Shown here one piece after another: positions 34,780-43,710 of a stretch of DNA of 64,000 nucleotides. Source of the stretch: Austwickia sp. TVS 96-490-7B. Lineage in GTDB: Bacteria; Actinomycetota; Actinomycetes; Actinomycetales; Dermatophilaceae. The stretch is taken from NCBI RefSeq assembly GCF_019331795.1, contig NZ_JAHPZL010000007.1:309094-373093 (forward strand), read 5' to 3'. The translations under genes were made by a program, and so were the position numbers. Under the pieces are notes generated by a model. The model was not told the origin of the DNA. It worked only from the letters and a program-made list of their open reading frames with translations, and did no database searches. Position 1 is the stretch's first letter. Each line of letters starts with the position of its first letter.

Positions 34780-34854
34780 CGACCTGCGGAGGCAGGCCAT
34801 GACAGTTGTGCCCCGTCAGGTGCCTCGTCAACCAGACGCGTAGGCTCTGACTCC

Positions 34855-35136
34855 GTGGATAAAGCGACGATCTGGGTGCATGGACGAGTTCAGGGTGTGG
34901 GTTTCCGGTGGTGGACCAGGTCGAGAGCGCTGGAGCTCGGTGTCATCGGCTACGCCCGCAACCTCACCGATGGCAGGGTTGAGGTGTGTGCCCAGGGGGA
35001 ACGGTCTGCTGTCGAAGCCTTGGAGAGCCTGATCACAGAGTTTCCGAGCACCACGAGACGACCTGGCCGAGTCGCTTCGGTCACTACCCAGTGGGGTACG
35101 CCGAGAACAGATCTGCAGGGCTTTGAGGAACGTTGA
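34855..35136 (+). CDS. acyP: Acylphosphatase
   Basis: A 93-residue acylphosphatase. The phosphate-binding loop GRVQGVGFRWW with the catalytic arginine, and the asparagine in IGYARNLTDGRVEV, are both intact. The start is GTG 34855. It follows mutM in the order seen in streptomycetes and mycobacteria (mutM-acyP-smc), but here three lipoprotein genes on the opposite strand separate it from smc. Confidence 0.93.
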   Translation: MDKATIWVHGRVQGVGFRWWTRSRALELGVIGYARNLTDGRVEVCAQGERSAVEALESLITEFPSTTRRPGRVASVTTQWGTPRTDLQGFEER

Positions 35137-35166
35137 CCGCAGGCCCCCGCTCTCAGGTCGCTGAGA

Positions 35167-35985
35167 TTAGCGTGTCGTCGCCGTACCAGAAGCGGACGGT
35201 GCTGAGGATGCGGCGTTCGCGGGGGCGGTGATCGTCACGCCTTCATCCCATTTGCTGTAGGTGGCGGTGACCTGCTGGCCATCAATGAAAGACACGGCTT
35301 TTCGGGGGCGGTTTTGTTCGTCAAGCCAATACTGCAACTGGTGGGTGGTGTCCCCGGTGGCGGAGGTGCTGGCGGCCGGTGCTGAGGATGCCTGAGCGGA
35401 AACGGTAGGGGTCGCAGAACTGGTGGGTGCCATCAGGTTCAGCACGAAACGCCGGGTGGTAACCCCGTCGATCTGCTCGTCACCGGCGTAGGTGATGGAG
35501 CGCACCACGTCCTTGTCCTGGGCGATGCGATCGGCGGAGCCGCTGAGGAGTTGCTCCAGCTGCCCGGAGACCTGTCCCTTGTTCCAGGTGCCGTCGTTGC
35601 CGGCGCCAGCTTTTTCGTAGGAGTGTCCGCCAACGATGATCAGCTGGACGATCTTGCCGTCAGCTCGGGTCACCGTCATCTGCCGTTTCCGGTCGTTGGA
35701 GTCCCGGTTGTCCGCCACACCGGTCGCTTGATACAAGGCACCAGCTTGTCCGACCTGCACGGTGAACGCGTAGGTTTTATTGGATTGTGCTGCCTGGGTG
35801 GCCCCGAAGAAGGTGGACTTGTCGACGTCTTGACCCTGTTTGAGGCCGGTCAACGAGGGCGCGGACGACGAACTGGAAGATTGACCGGGCGCAGGCGTGT
35901 CCGCGTCGCCAGACGAACATCCTGTCAGGACTAGCGGGGTCGCGATCAGGAGGGCGGTGAGTCGTCTGGTCAAGTGGCGCATCAT
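35167..35985 (-). CDS. Lipoprotein, first of three tandem paralogues
   Basis: A 272-residue exported lipoprotein. The signal peptide has a basic MMRHLTRRL start, a hydrophobic core and the lipobox LVLTGC, followed by a Ser-rich linker. The mature domain contains a VQVGQAGALYQATGVAD strand, the YWLDEQNRPRKAVSF element near the end and a small Ala/Ser-rich tail. The two genes upstream on the same strand encode proteins of the same plan. The W-[IVL]-D-[EQ]-Q element and overall layout recall the LppX/LprAFG lipid-carrier family, but that is an inference. The start is ATG 35985, where AGGAG lies 5 bases upstream; the open frame to 36177 is not used. Confidence 0.8.
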   Translation of the reverse strand: MMRHLTRRLTALLIATPLVLTGCSSGDADTPAPGQSSSSSSAPSLTGLKQGQDVDKSTFFGATQAAQSNKTYAFTVQVGQAGALYQATGVADNRDSNDRKRQMTVTRADGKIVQLIIVGGHSYEKAGAGNDGTWNKGQVSGQLEQLLSGSADRIAQDKDVVRSITYAGDEQIDGVTTRRFVLNLMAPTSSATPTVSAQASSAPAASTSATGDTTHQLQYWLDEQNRPRKAVSFIDGQQVTATYSKWDEGVTITAPANAASSAPSASGTATTR

Positions 35986-36118
35986 GAGGGCTCCTGGAAG
36001 TCTCGGGGAGGGACGACGGCGACACGCTGCGATCCCGCTGCCCCCGGCTGATGGCGGACCGTGCTGGTCATGTGCTGTCGTGCCCGATGCCGTGTCCAGC
36101 CTAACTGGTGTGCGCTGA

Positions 36119-37093
36119 TCAGCGCTGAGGTGACAGGTTGCTCGTGGATGATGGTGCGGGGGCAGAGGTGGGGCCACCAGGGCGGACCGGCGCTGCGGTG
36201 GGGGTGGGAATGGTCACCGGCTCACCGAGTTTGGTGTACGTGCCTTCGCTGGTCGCTGTCATTCCGGCGGAGCTGACTGTCGATGAGGTCTTCAAGGGGC
36301 GTCCCTGCTGATCAACCCAGGTGTCCCAGGTGATGGTGCCTGCTGCTGAGGTGGCAGGAGATGAAGCGGCAGGTGCTGCTGCCCGGGCTGCGGTTTTCTT
36401 GGCTAGTGATTCACTGGTGGCAGTGGAAATCCCTGTGGCCGGGGTGGAGCCTGTGGAGGGAGTAGATGGGGATGCTGAAGCGGCGGGGGTGGTGGCGGCC
36501 GCGCTCATGCGTTGGGCATCGATGGTGAGCCGCAGATGCGCGCTAGCCGCGCCGCCGGTCTGAGCGCGCCCCATGCAGGTCACGGTGACCAAAGCATCTT
36601 TCACCTTGGAGACGATGGTGTGGGGGTTGCTGAGTTGCGCGAAGTCAAGACCGGTTTGGGCCATCATGCGTTCGGGGTCGACGGAGGCGAAGGCCTCGGA
36701 GCCGGTGCGGACAAAGAGCGACCGCCCGATCAGCACCATCTCGATGGGAGTGCTCTGATCTGGGGAAGATCGGAAAGCGTGGACCCGAGGAGCGGCCGGA
36801 TCGGAGGCGTCAGCATCTCCAGTGATGTGGACAGTCCCGCCCGCGCCCTTCTGGTCAGTCACCTTCATCGCCAGCGCGAAGTGTGAGGTGGTGACTTTGA
36901 CTGCTTTGACAGCTTGGTTGAAGGCATCCCGATCCAGCGTCTGTCCTGAGGAGGCGCAGAGGGTGTAGAGCGCGGCGTCGGGTCCCTGGCTGTGCGGTCC
37001 AACCGCGCTGGGGGTCGACTCCGATCCGCCGCAGGCGCTCAGTCCGCACAGGACGAGGGGAAGGGCGGCGATCGCCGCGATACGCCGTGTCAT
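36119..37093 (-). CDS. Lipoprotein, second of three tandem paralogues
   Basis: A 324-residue lipoprotein with signal MTRRIAAIAALPLVL and lipobox GLSAC. The mature part begins with a conserved TLCASSGQTLDRDAFNQA element and has a typical carrier-like strand (MKVTDQKGAGGTVHITGDAD), then a long low-complexity stretch of Ala, Ser, Thr and Pro (about residues 205-260), and then WDTWVDQQGRPLKTSS and a threonine/proline-rich tail. The start ATG 37093 has AGGGG 6 bases upstream; the frame remains open to 37672 into the next gene's region, which is not coding here. The extra low-complexity insert makes it the longest of the three. Confidence 0.8.
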   Translation of the reverse strand: MTRRIAAIAALPLVLCGLSACGGSESTPSAVGPHSQGPDAALYTLCASSGQTLDRDAFNQAVKAVKVTTSHFALAMKVTDQKGAGGTVHITGDADASDPAAPRVHAFRSSPDQSTPIEMVLIGRSLFVRTGSEAFASVDPERMMAQTGLDFAQLSNPHTIVSKVKDALVTVTCMGRAQTGGAASAHLRLTIDAQRMSAAATTPAASASPSTPSTGSTPATGISTATSESLAKKTAARAAAPAASSPATSAAGTITWDTWVDQQGRPLKTSSTVSSAGMTATSEGTYTKLGEPVTIPTPTAAPVRPGGPTSAPAPSSTSNLSPQR

Positions 37094-37295
37094 GAACACC
37101 CCTGACAGGTGAGAGGGAAGCCCCCGGCAGAGAATGATCCGAAGCCGGGTGCGGCTGGTGCCGCAGGTCCAGCCTAGGGGCCGCTGTGGGGCGGGTGGGA
37201 TGTCAGGGACGTGGTGTCCGGCACTGGGACGGCGAAGTGTCAGCCGATGTTGTTGCTGCTGAGTGCAGTTCGGCGCCAGCTGCCACTCCGTCAGG

Positions 37296-38147
37296 TCAGC
37301 GCGAACTGGGCGATGGATGGTCCGTGGTCGTGGTGACCTCCGTGGCGGGTGGGGCAGCGATGGAGACGGGTTTACCCCAGTTGCTGATGGACAGCGTTTG
37401 CTTGTACTGGAAGCTGGATGTCGACATCTGCATGAAGGTGGCAACTGTCCGATCCTGCTCGTCGATCCATGATTCGGTGTCGACTGTGGCGGGCAGGCCG
37501 AGGCTCTTGGCTGAGGTGCCTGAGGAGGGCAGCACTTTCTCCAGTTTTGAGGTGTCAAGGGTGACCCGAAGGTGTGCAGTGCGCTGGCCGTCGCGGTCCT
37601 CGCGGCCGAGGCACATGACGTGGGTGACGGCTTTGGTGGCTGCCATCGTTCTGGCCTGATCAGTGAGAGCACCGAAGTCTGTGCCCAGTTTGTTCTCTGC
37701 CCCGGACGTTTTCACGAACTTAGCGCCAGGTGTCATGGCGTCTTTGCGGTAGAGAGCCCCGTCGATGGCGATGACCTCAGCCATGGGCTGGTAGGTGCCG
37801 TGGTCCGGCTTCGACATGACGAAGCGCACCTTGGGGTGAGCGGCATCAGTCTTGTCGATGTCACCCGTGGTTTGGTAGTTCGTGTCCCCCAGGGAGGGCA
37901 ATTTCATTGCGGTCGTCGCTACCACGTGCGCTGTGGTGGCTGAGGGAGAAGTGCTCAGCGCTTCATGCATGCGCTTGTCCAGCGGGTGTGCGCCGTCGCA
38001 GGCCTGGTAGAGCCGACCTGAAGGGGTGGGGCTGCTGGTTGGTGAACCGGTTGATTCGAGAGTTCCGGTGCTGCCCCCTTGGCCGCAGCTGCAGAGTGCG
38101 ACGAGGCACAGCGTGGTGATGGTTGCTCGGGTCAAGATTGTGGTCAT
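37296..38147 (-). CDS. Lipoprotein, third of three tandem paralogues
   Basis: A 283-residue lipoprotein with signal MTTILTRATITTLCLVAL and lipobox ALCSC. The mature part has LYQACDGAHPLDKRMHEAL, matching the opening of the second paralogue, then TNYQTTGDIDKTDAAHPKV, HVMCLGREDRDGQ (compare VTCMGRAQTGG in the second) and the shared WIDEQDRTVATF element. It is the most upstream gene of the trio, and its 5' end faces smc. Its gaps to the other two are about 200 and 130 bases, so each gene could have its own promoter. Confidence 0.8.
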   Translation of the reverse strand: MTTILTRATITTLCLVALCSCGQGGSTGTLESTGSPTSSPTPSGRLYQACDGAHPLDKRMHEALSTSPSATTAHVVATTAMKLPSLGDTNYQTTGDIDKTDAAHPKVRFVMSKPDHGTYQPMAEVIAIDGALYRKDAMTPGAKFVKTSGAENKLGTDFGALTDQARTMAATKAVTHVMCLGREDRDGQRTAHLRVTLDTSKLEKVLPSSGTSAKSLGLPATVDTESWIDEQDRTVATFMQMSTSSFQYKQTLSISNWGKPVSIAAPPATEVTTTTDHPSPSSR

Positions 38148-38349
38148 GAGTGTGTTTCCCGCCCAGGTGGTGATGTCCCCGCGTCGCCGTACTGCGCGAT
38201 GCCACTGCCGCGTTGAGACGCGCTGTATCCAGTCAGGATAAGCCTTAGCCGATCAGTGAAGGGCCGGCTCGGCGCGCTGCCAGCTCTGAAGTGTGGAGTT
38301 GCTGAGTAGAGTAGCGTTCTCTGTCTTCGTCTCAGGAGATCCCCGCCTC

Positions 38350-41300
38350 GTGTACGTCAAGAACCTGACCCTCAAAGGGTTCAAGTCGTTCGCCTCGGCG
38401 ACTCATCTTCGACTGGAGCCAGGAATCACCTGCATTGTGGGGCCGAACGGTTCGGGCAAGTCGAATGTGGTCGATGCCTTGGCCTGGGTGATGGGGGAGC
38501 AGGGGGCGAAGTCCCTGCGCGGGGGAAAGATGGAAGACGTCATCTTTGCTGGGACCTCGGGGCGACCGGCGTTGGGACGGGCCGAGGTGTCGATGACGAT
38601 CGACAACACTGATGGGGCCTTGCCGATCGACTACACCGAGGTCACGATCAGCCGGACGATGTTCCGTGGCGGCGGCAGCGACTACGCCATTAACGGCACG
38701 TCCTGTCGTCTGGTGGACATTCAAGAGTTGTTGTCAGACTCGGGCATTGGCCGTGAGATGCACGTCATCGTAGGTCAGGGGCAGCTCGACGCGGTTTTAC
38801 GAGCTTCTCCGGAAGAGCGTCGGGGGTTTGTTGAGGAGGCAGCGGGTGTCCTGAAGCATCGCAAGCGCAAGGAAAAAGCCCTGCGCAAGTTGGAGGCGAT
38901 GGAAGGCAACCTCACCCGAGTCAAGGATCTCACCGCAGAGTTACGTCGCCAGTTGGGGCCATTGGGGCGTCAAGCGGCTACGGCGAGGCGGGCTGCAGTG
39001 ATCCAAGCGGACGCCCGTGATGCACGGCTGCGGCTGACTGCAGACGACCTGGTGCAGCTCACCAGCGCGTTGGCTCAGGAGGTTGCCGACGAACAGCGTC
39101 TAGCGCAGCGGCGTGAGCAGGTGGAGAAACAACTGGAAGCAGCGCGGGAGCGGTGTGCGGTCGCCGAAGAAGCAGCCGCCCGTACCGCCCCGGAAGTGCA
39201 GCGTGTGCAAGCCCAGTGGTTTGAAGTGACGGCGTTGTCGGAAAGGCTGTCTGGCCTTGCTTCGTTGGCTGCTGAGCGGATGCGATTGTTGGCTCGTGAT
39301 CCCAGCGAGGAGGGCCGACATGCCAAGGATCCTCAGCAGCTGCGGGACCTGGCGGCGCGGGCCCGAGCGGACGAGGAAGACCTCACGTCACAGATCGATG
39401 CGTTGACTGAAGAGCTGTCAGACGCGGTCACCGAACGTACACGGGTTGAAGGGGAATTCGTTGCCGAACGGGACAGGCTCAGTCAGGTTGAGCGGGGCGC
39501 GGCGGACCGTCGTGAAGGATTGGCGCGGCTCACCGGTCAAGTGGCAGCTAAACGTGGCCGAATTGATGCCGCTGAGGCTGAGATAGGTCGTCTGGAGGAG
39601 GCTGCTGAGCGGGCGGCTCAACGGGCCGCCGAGGCAGAGCGGCAGTTCACTCGCTTAGAGGTGAGTGTGGCCCAGGACGAGGAGGGTGAAGAGGGGCTGG
39701 ACGCGGCATATGAGGAAGCCGCGGCTGCCCTGGAGCTGGCCCGAGAGCGAGCCGAAGATCTCCGCCGCCAAGAGCGGCTCGCTGAGCGGGAACGCAGCGC
39801 GGCACAGGGGCGGGTCGAGGCACTGGACATGGCATTACGCCGTAAAGATGGCACCGGACTCGTCTTGGCTTGGCAGAAGGAGGGGGACGGGATCGGGGTG
39901 CTGGGGTCGGTAGCGACTCTCGTGAACGTGGCGGATGGATATGAGACGGCCGTGGCTGCGGCCTTGGGCTGGGCGGCTGATGCGGTGGCGTTGACATCGG
40001 TCGACGACGCGGTGCACGCGGTGCAGCGGCTGCGCGAGCAGTCGGGTGGACGTGCAGCGATGGTGGTGACGGATACGGTGGCCGATCCTAGACCACGCAC
40101 CCAGATCGACGTGATGGACGGCGTGGTTTGGGCGAGTGAGGTGGTCACCTGTCCCGACTCCGTCCGGGCGGCGATGGAGATGCTGCTCCACGACATTGTG
40201 GTGGTGACTGACACACCCAGTGCCTTGCAGACGCGCAACGACTTTCCCTGGGTGACTGCGGTCACGATGGACGGGGATGTTTTCGCTCCGGGGGTGGTTC
40301 GGGGCGGCAGCCCGGACGCGCCCAGCGTTCTCGAAGTCCAAGCAGAAGCGGATCACGCTCGAGAAGCTGTGACAGAGGCCGGTTTCCGGCGGGAACAAGC
40401 TCGCTTCGCGTTGGCTGAAGTCGAGTCGCAGATCGAGGGCCTAGGGCAAGAAGTAGAAGCAGCGTTGGCTGATCTGCATGCATCTGACGCTAGGATCACT
40501 GCGGTCGCTGAGCAGCTGGGTTCTTTGGGGCAGCAGGTCAGAGCGGGGCGCGTTGAGGCGGATCGTGCTCGAGCCCAGATCCGTCAGGTCGAGGTGACCT
40601 TGGTCAGCGGCCGGGCGGAGCTCGCGCAACTGGCTGCTCGGTTGGAGTCGGCTCGGGCGCAACAGCGGGAGCCTGAACAGAACTCTCCAGAGTTGCGGGA
40701 TCAGTTGGAGCAGCAAGCTGCTGCGGCACGCACCCGTGAGACAGAGATCAGACTGACTCTGCGGGGACGTGAGGAAAGGCTCCGTGCCGTGGCTGGGCGC
40801 GCCGATTCTCTGGAAGCTCAGGCCCGGGCTGAAGAAGCTGCTCGGGAGCGGGCTGCTCAGCGGCGTCAACGGCGAGAGCATCAAGCCGCTCAGGCTCATT
40901 CTGTGCAGGTTGCGGCGCAACGGGCGATGGCTCGGCTAGAGGTGGTCGCGGGTCATGCCGAGGTCGCCAAGGGGGAAGCCCGGGCTCGGCAGGTCCTGTC
41001 TGAGGAGCATGTGCTTCTGGCCCGTACTGCGGTCGATGAACTGGTCGAGGAGATCCGGGTTCTCACCGATTCGGCGCATCGAGACGAGATGGTGCGCGCC
41101 GAGCAGCGCATGCGCATTGATGTGGTCGAGACTAAGGCTGCGACCGAGTTGGGGGTTGATCCCCACACCTTGATCGAGGAGTTTGGGCCGCATCAACCGG
41201 TACCGCTGTGGGAAGAGACGGAGGGTGCTGAACCGCAATTATCGGACCGGACTCGTCCGTACGTCCGTGCAGAGCAAGAGAAAAGACTGCGTACGGCGGA

Positions 41301-41937
41301 GCGCGGCCTGGCCCGACTTGGAAAGATCAATCCGCTTGCTCTCGAGGAATTTGCAGCGTTGGAGGAGAGGCACTCTTTTCTGGCGGAGCAATTGGAAGAT
41401 CTTCAGCGAGGAAAACAGGATCTTCTGGCTATCGTTAAAGAGGTTGATGAGCGCGTTGAGCGCGTTTTTGCTGAGGCTTTTGCGGACACCGCGCGAGAGT
41501 TTGAAGGAGTGTTTACCCGACTTTTTCCAGGAGGAGAAGGTCGTCTTGTCCTGACCGATCCTACGGACTTACTCGCCACAGGCATTGAGGTTGAGGCACG
41601 GCCGCCGGGGAAGCGAATTAAGCGATTGTCGCTGCTCTCAGGGGGGGAGCGCTCGTTGACAGCAGTGGCCCTGTTGGTCGCGATCTTCAAAGCCCGTCCC
41701 AGCCCCTTCTACATCATGGATGAGGTGGAAGCTGCTCTCGATGACACCAACTTGGGTCGACTGATCAGCCTCTTCGAGGAACTACGCGACTCCAGCCAGT
41801 TGATCGTCATCACCCATCAGAAACGAACGATGGAGGTCGCTGACGCGCTCTACGGAGTCACCATGCGAGGAGATGGAGTGACCACGGTGATCTCGCAACG
41901 GATGCGAGATGTGGCGGTGTCGGCGCCTCCCGGATGA
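38350..41937 (+). CDS. smc: Chromosome segregation protein SMC
   Basis: SMC, about 1195 residues, is the ATPase of the ScpAB condensin that organises and segregates the chromosome. The N-terminal head has VGPNGSGKSNVVDALAW (Walker A, residue 31 onward) and VGQGQLDAVL. Two very long coiled coils flank the hinge at about residues 515-650 (LGSVATLVNVADGYETAV to FAPGVVRGGSPD). The C-terminal head has LSLLSGGERSLTAVAL (ABC signature, about residue 1093) and FYIMDEVEAALDD (Walker B). The start is GTG 38350, matching the usual YVKNLTLKGFKSFA beginning; a frame open to 38293 is ignored. It is divergent from the lipoprotein cluster. Confidence 0.95.
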   Translation: MYVKNLTLKGFKSFASATHLRLEPGITCIVGPNGSGKSNVVDALAWVMGEQGAKSLRGGKMEDVIFAGTSGRPALGRAEVSMTIDNTDGALPIDYTEVTISRTMFRGGGSDYAINGTSCRLVDIQELLSDSGIGREMHVIVGQGQLDAVLRASPEERRGFVEEAAGVLKHRKRKEKALRKLEAMEGNLTRVKDLTAELRRQLGPLGRQAATARRAAVIQADARDARLRLTADDLVQLTSALAQEVADEQRLAQRREQVEKQLEAARERCAVAEEAAARTAPEVQRVQAQWFEVTALSERLSGLASLAAERMRLLARDPSEEGRHAKDPQQLRDLAARARADEEDLTSQIDALTEELSDAVTERTRVEGEFVAERDRLSQVERGAADRREGLARLTGQVAAKRGRIDAAEAEIGRLEEAAERAAQRAAEAERQFTRLEVSVAQDEEGEEGLDAAYEEAAAALELARERAEDLRRQERLAERERSAAQGRVEALDMALRRKDGTGLVLAWQKEGDGIGVLGSVATLVNVADGYETAVAAALGWAADAVALTSVDDAVHAVQRLREQSGGRAAMVVTDTVADPRPRTQIDVMDGVVWASEVVTCPDSVRAAMEMLLHDIVVVTDTPSALQTRNDFPWVTAVTMDGDVFAPGVVRGGSPDAPSVLEVQAEADHAREAVTEAGFRREQARFALAEVESQIEGLGQEVEAALADLHASDARITAVAEQLGSLGQQVRAGRVEADRARAQIRQVEVTLVSGRAELAQLAARLESARAQQREPEQNSPELRDQLEQQAAAARTRETEIRLTLRGREERLRAVAGRADSLEAQARAEEAARERAAQRRQRREHQAAQAHSVQVAAQRAMARLEVVAGHAEVAKGEARARQVLSEEHVLLARTAVDELVEEIRVLTDSAHRDEMVRAEQRMRIDVVETKAATELGVDPHTLIEEFGPHQPVPLWEETEGAEPQLSDRTRPYVRAEQEKRLRTAERGLARLGKINPLALEEFAALEERHSFLAEQLEDLQRGKQDLLAIVKEVDERVERVFAEAFADTAREFEGVFTRLFPGGEGRLVLTDPTDLLATGIEVEARPPGKRIKRLSLLSGGERSLTAVALLVAIFKARPSPFYIMDEVEAALDDTNLGRLISLFEELRDSSQLIVITHQKRTMEVADALYGVTMRGDGVTTVISQRMRDVAVSAPPG

Positions 41938-42070
41938 AGCAGGCGTGTTGTTCATCGTTCCGGCATCGTCCTGCGTCGTTACCTGCTGGATCGTCAATCG
42001 TTATGAACAGGTGACCGGGTCTGACCTCGGCGTGTGGCGATGATGCTCGGGAACCGACCAGAATAGGGGC

Positions 42071-42322
42071 ATGGTCGCGCTCATCCTCTTCATCCTCTTC
42101 GTTCTCGTCACATTTGGTACCGGTTGTTTCATCGTTGGTTCGGTGATCGTCGATGCACGCCGGGAGGGACGACATGTCCTTCCAGCGCATAATCGGGCCC
42201 GCCTCGCCGCCGCCCGGGTGCGCACGGACGCCGCGACCGTCCGGGCCCGCCAGCGTTCTGCTGCCCTGGCCACCAGCGCGCGTGAGTTGGGCGACCCGCA
42301 CGGCGAACCCGCCAAGATCTGA
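42071..42322 (+). CDS. Small single-pass membrane protein
   Basis: An 83-residue open frame between smc and ftsY. Residues 2-28 form one strongly hydrophobic helix (VALILFILFVLVTFGTGCFI), and the rest is a cytosolic, Arg/Ala-rich, coiled-coil-like tail. An AGGGG lies 3 bases before the ATG. No family is recognised. Overlapping frames on the other strand are open but look like shadows. The clean membrane-helix-plus-charged-tail pattern favours a real gene. Confidence 0.55.
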   Translation: MVALILFILFVLVTFGTGCFIVGSVIVDARREGRHVLPAHNRARLAAARVRTDAATVRARQRSAALATSARELGDPHGEPAKI

Positions 42323-42561
42323 GTAGTACGTCCGCTCCGCGCAGCTCGTGGGCAGCGACCGGAGCACCAGCGAGGTCCTACGGCCGGCTCCTCTCGTCTT
42401 CGCGACGATCAGGTAGCTGGCCGTTCGGATGCCAGGGGCTGTGGCGACAGGGAACGTGACGTGCGACCGTGGGGCGGACGATATCTGCCACTAATTCGAA
42501 CGATGGGTCGGGTCGCGCGCGATGATTCCTCGTCATGGGTCGGCGATGACAGGATGGATCC

Positions 42562-43710
42562 GTGGATTTTCTAGCCGATATCTGGGCCTTCATTGCGATC
42601 GGGGTCGTGCTCGCAGTCAGCATCCTGTGGGGGATCGTCGGGCTGCTCCGTGGACGTGTAGGGGTCCCACCTGGGGGGGCACGTCGTACGGGCACTCCCG
42701 AGGAGGGAGCAGCGCCACCGGATGGGGAAGAGCCTCGTCCTGGCGTGCTGCGGGACTCCACCGCGGACGTGCTGGTCCAGGAGCGACCCGCTGATGTCGC
42801 AGGTCGGCTCTATCGGCTCCGGGATCGATTGGCGCGCAGTAACTCCACCCTCGGACGCGGCGTGTTGGGGTTGCTGTCGCGAGGTCGGTTGGATGAAGAA
42901 ACCTGGGAAGACGTGGAGGACACCTTGGTGTCCTCCGACCTAGGGGTTGAGGCTGCTGGTGAATTGGTCGCCGCACTGCGCCAGCGGGTCCTGGTGGAGG
43001 GGGTTCGTGATGAGGCCACCGTGCGTGGATGGCTGCGGGAGGACCTGATCCGCATCGTTGATCCTGCGATGGATCGGTCGTTGTGTTCGGCTCGGCAAGG
43101 TGATCGTCCGGCAGTGATCATGGTGGTCGGGGTCAACGGGACCGGAAAAACCACCACGATTGGCAAGATCGCGCGGGTGTTGGTGGCTGAGGATCGTCAT
43201 GTCGTGCTGGGGGCAGCTGACACCTTCCGTGCTGCCGCTGCAGATCAGTTGCAGACCTGGGGGGAACGGGTCGGGGTGACCACGATCCGCGCCGATCGTG
43301 AGGGTGCCGATCCGGCATCCGTGGCGTTCGATGCCGTGGATGGGGCTCAACAGCAGGGGGCCGATGTGGTCCTGATCGACACGGCAGGTCGACTTCACAA
43401 CAAGGCCAACCTGATGGCGGAATTGGAAAAGGTGAAGCGGGTCGTCGAAAAGAAGTCCCCGATCGACGAGGTGCTCTTGGTGCTGGACGCGACAACTGGT
43501 CAAAACGGGTTGGTGCAGGCCGAAGTCTTTAGTCAAGCCGTCAAGGTCACCGGGATCGTCTTGACCAAACTTGATGGGACGGCAAAGGGGGGCATCGTGG
43601 TGGGAGTGCAACGCCGACTTGGCGTTCCTGTCAAGCTGGTGGGGTTGGGTGAGGGACCGGACGACCTGGCACCCTTCGACCCGGAGACATTCGTGGACGC
43701 CATCCTGTGA
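42562..43710 (+). CDS. ftsY: Signal recognition particle receptor FtsY
   Basis: FtsY, 382 residues, docks SRP-ribosome complexes at the membrane and shares a GTPase cycle with Ffh. An N-terminal hydrophobic helix (residues 5-28) and a short charged linker are followed by the N domain (from about residue 85) and the G domain: VVGVNGTGKTTTIGKIAR (P-loop), DTFRAAAADQLQ, LIDTAGRLHNKANLM, TKLDGTAKGG and GEGPDDLAPFD. The canonical glutamate-rich A domain is short. The start is GTG 42562. It overlaps the next gene by 4 bases. Confidence 0.94.
   Translation: MDFLADIWAFIAIGVVLAVSILWGIVGLLRGRVGVPPGGARRTGTPEEGAAPPDGEEPRPGVLRDSTADVLVQERPADVAGRLYRLRDRLARSNSTLGRGVLGLLSRGRLDEETWEDVEDTLVSSDLGVEAAGELVAALRQRVLVEGVRDEATVRGWLREDLIRIVDPAMDRSLCSARQGDRPAVIMVVGVNGTGKTTTIGKIARVLVAEDRHVVLGAADTFRAAAADQLQTWGERVGVTTIRADREGADPASVAFDAVDGAQQQGADVVLIDTAGRLHNKANLMAELEKVKRVVEKKSPIDEVLLVLDATTGQNGLVQAEVFSQAVKVTGIVLTKLDGTAKGGIVVGVQRRLGVPVKLVGLGEGPDDLAPFDPETFVDAIL

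Noticed and set aside
37100..37300. Long upstream extension of the second lipoprotein frame (open to 37672)
   Set aside because: The real signal peptide and ribosome binding site are at 37093; the extension has no signal and overlaps the third lipoprotein gene.
42001..42367. Minus-strand open frames overlapping the small membrane protein gene
   Set aside because: They lack a ribosome binding site and membrane or domain pattern, while the plus-strand frame has a clean hydrophobic helix and AGGGG upstream.
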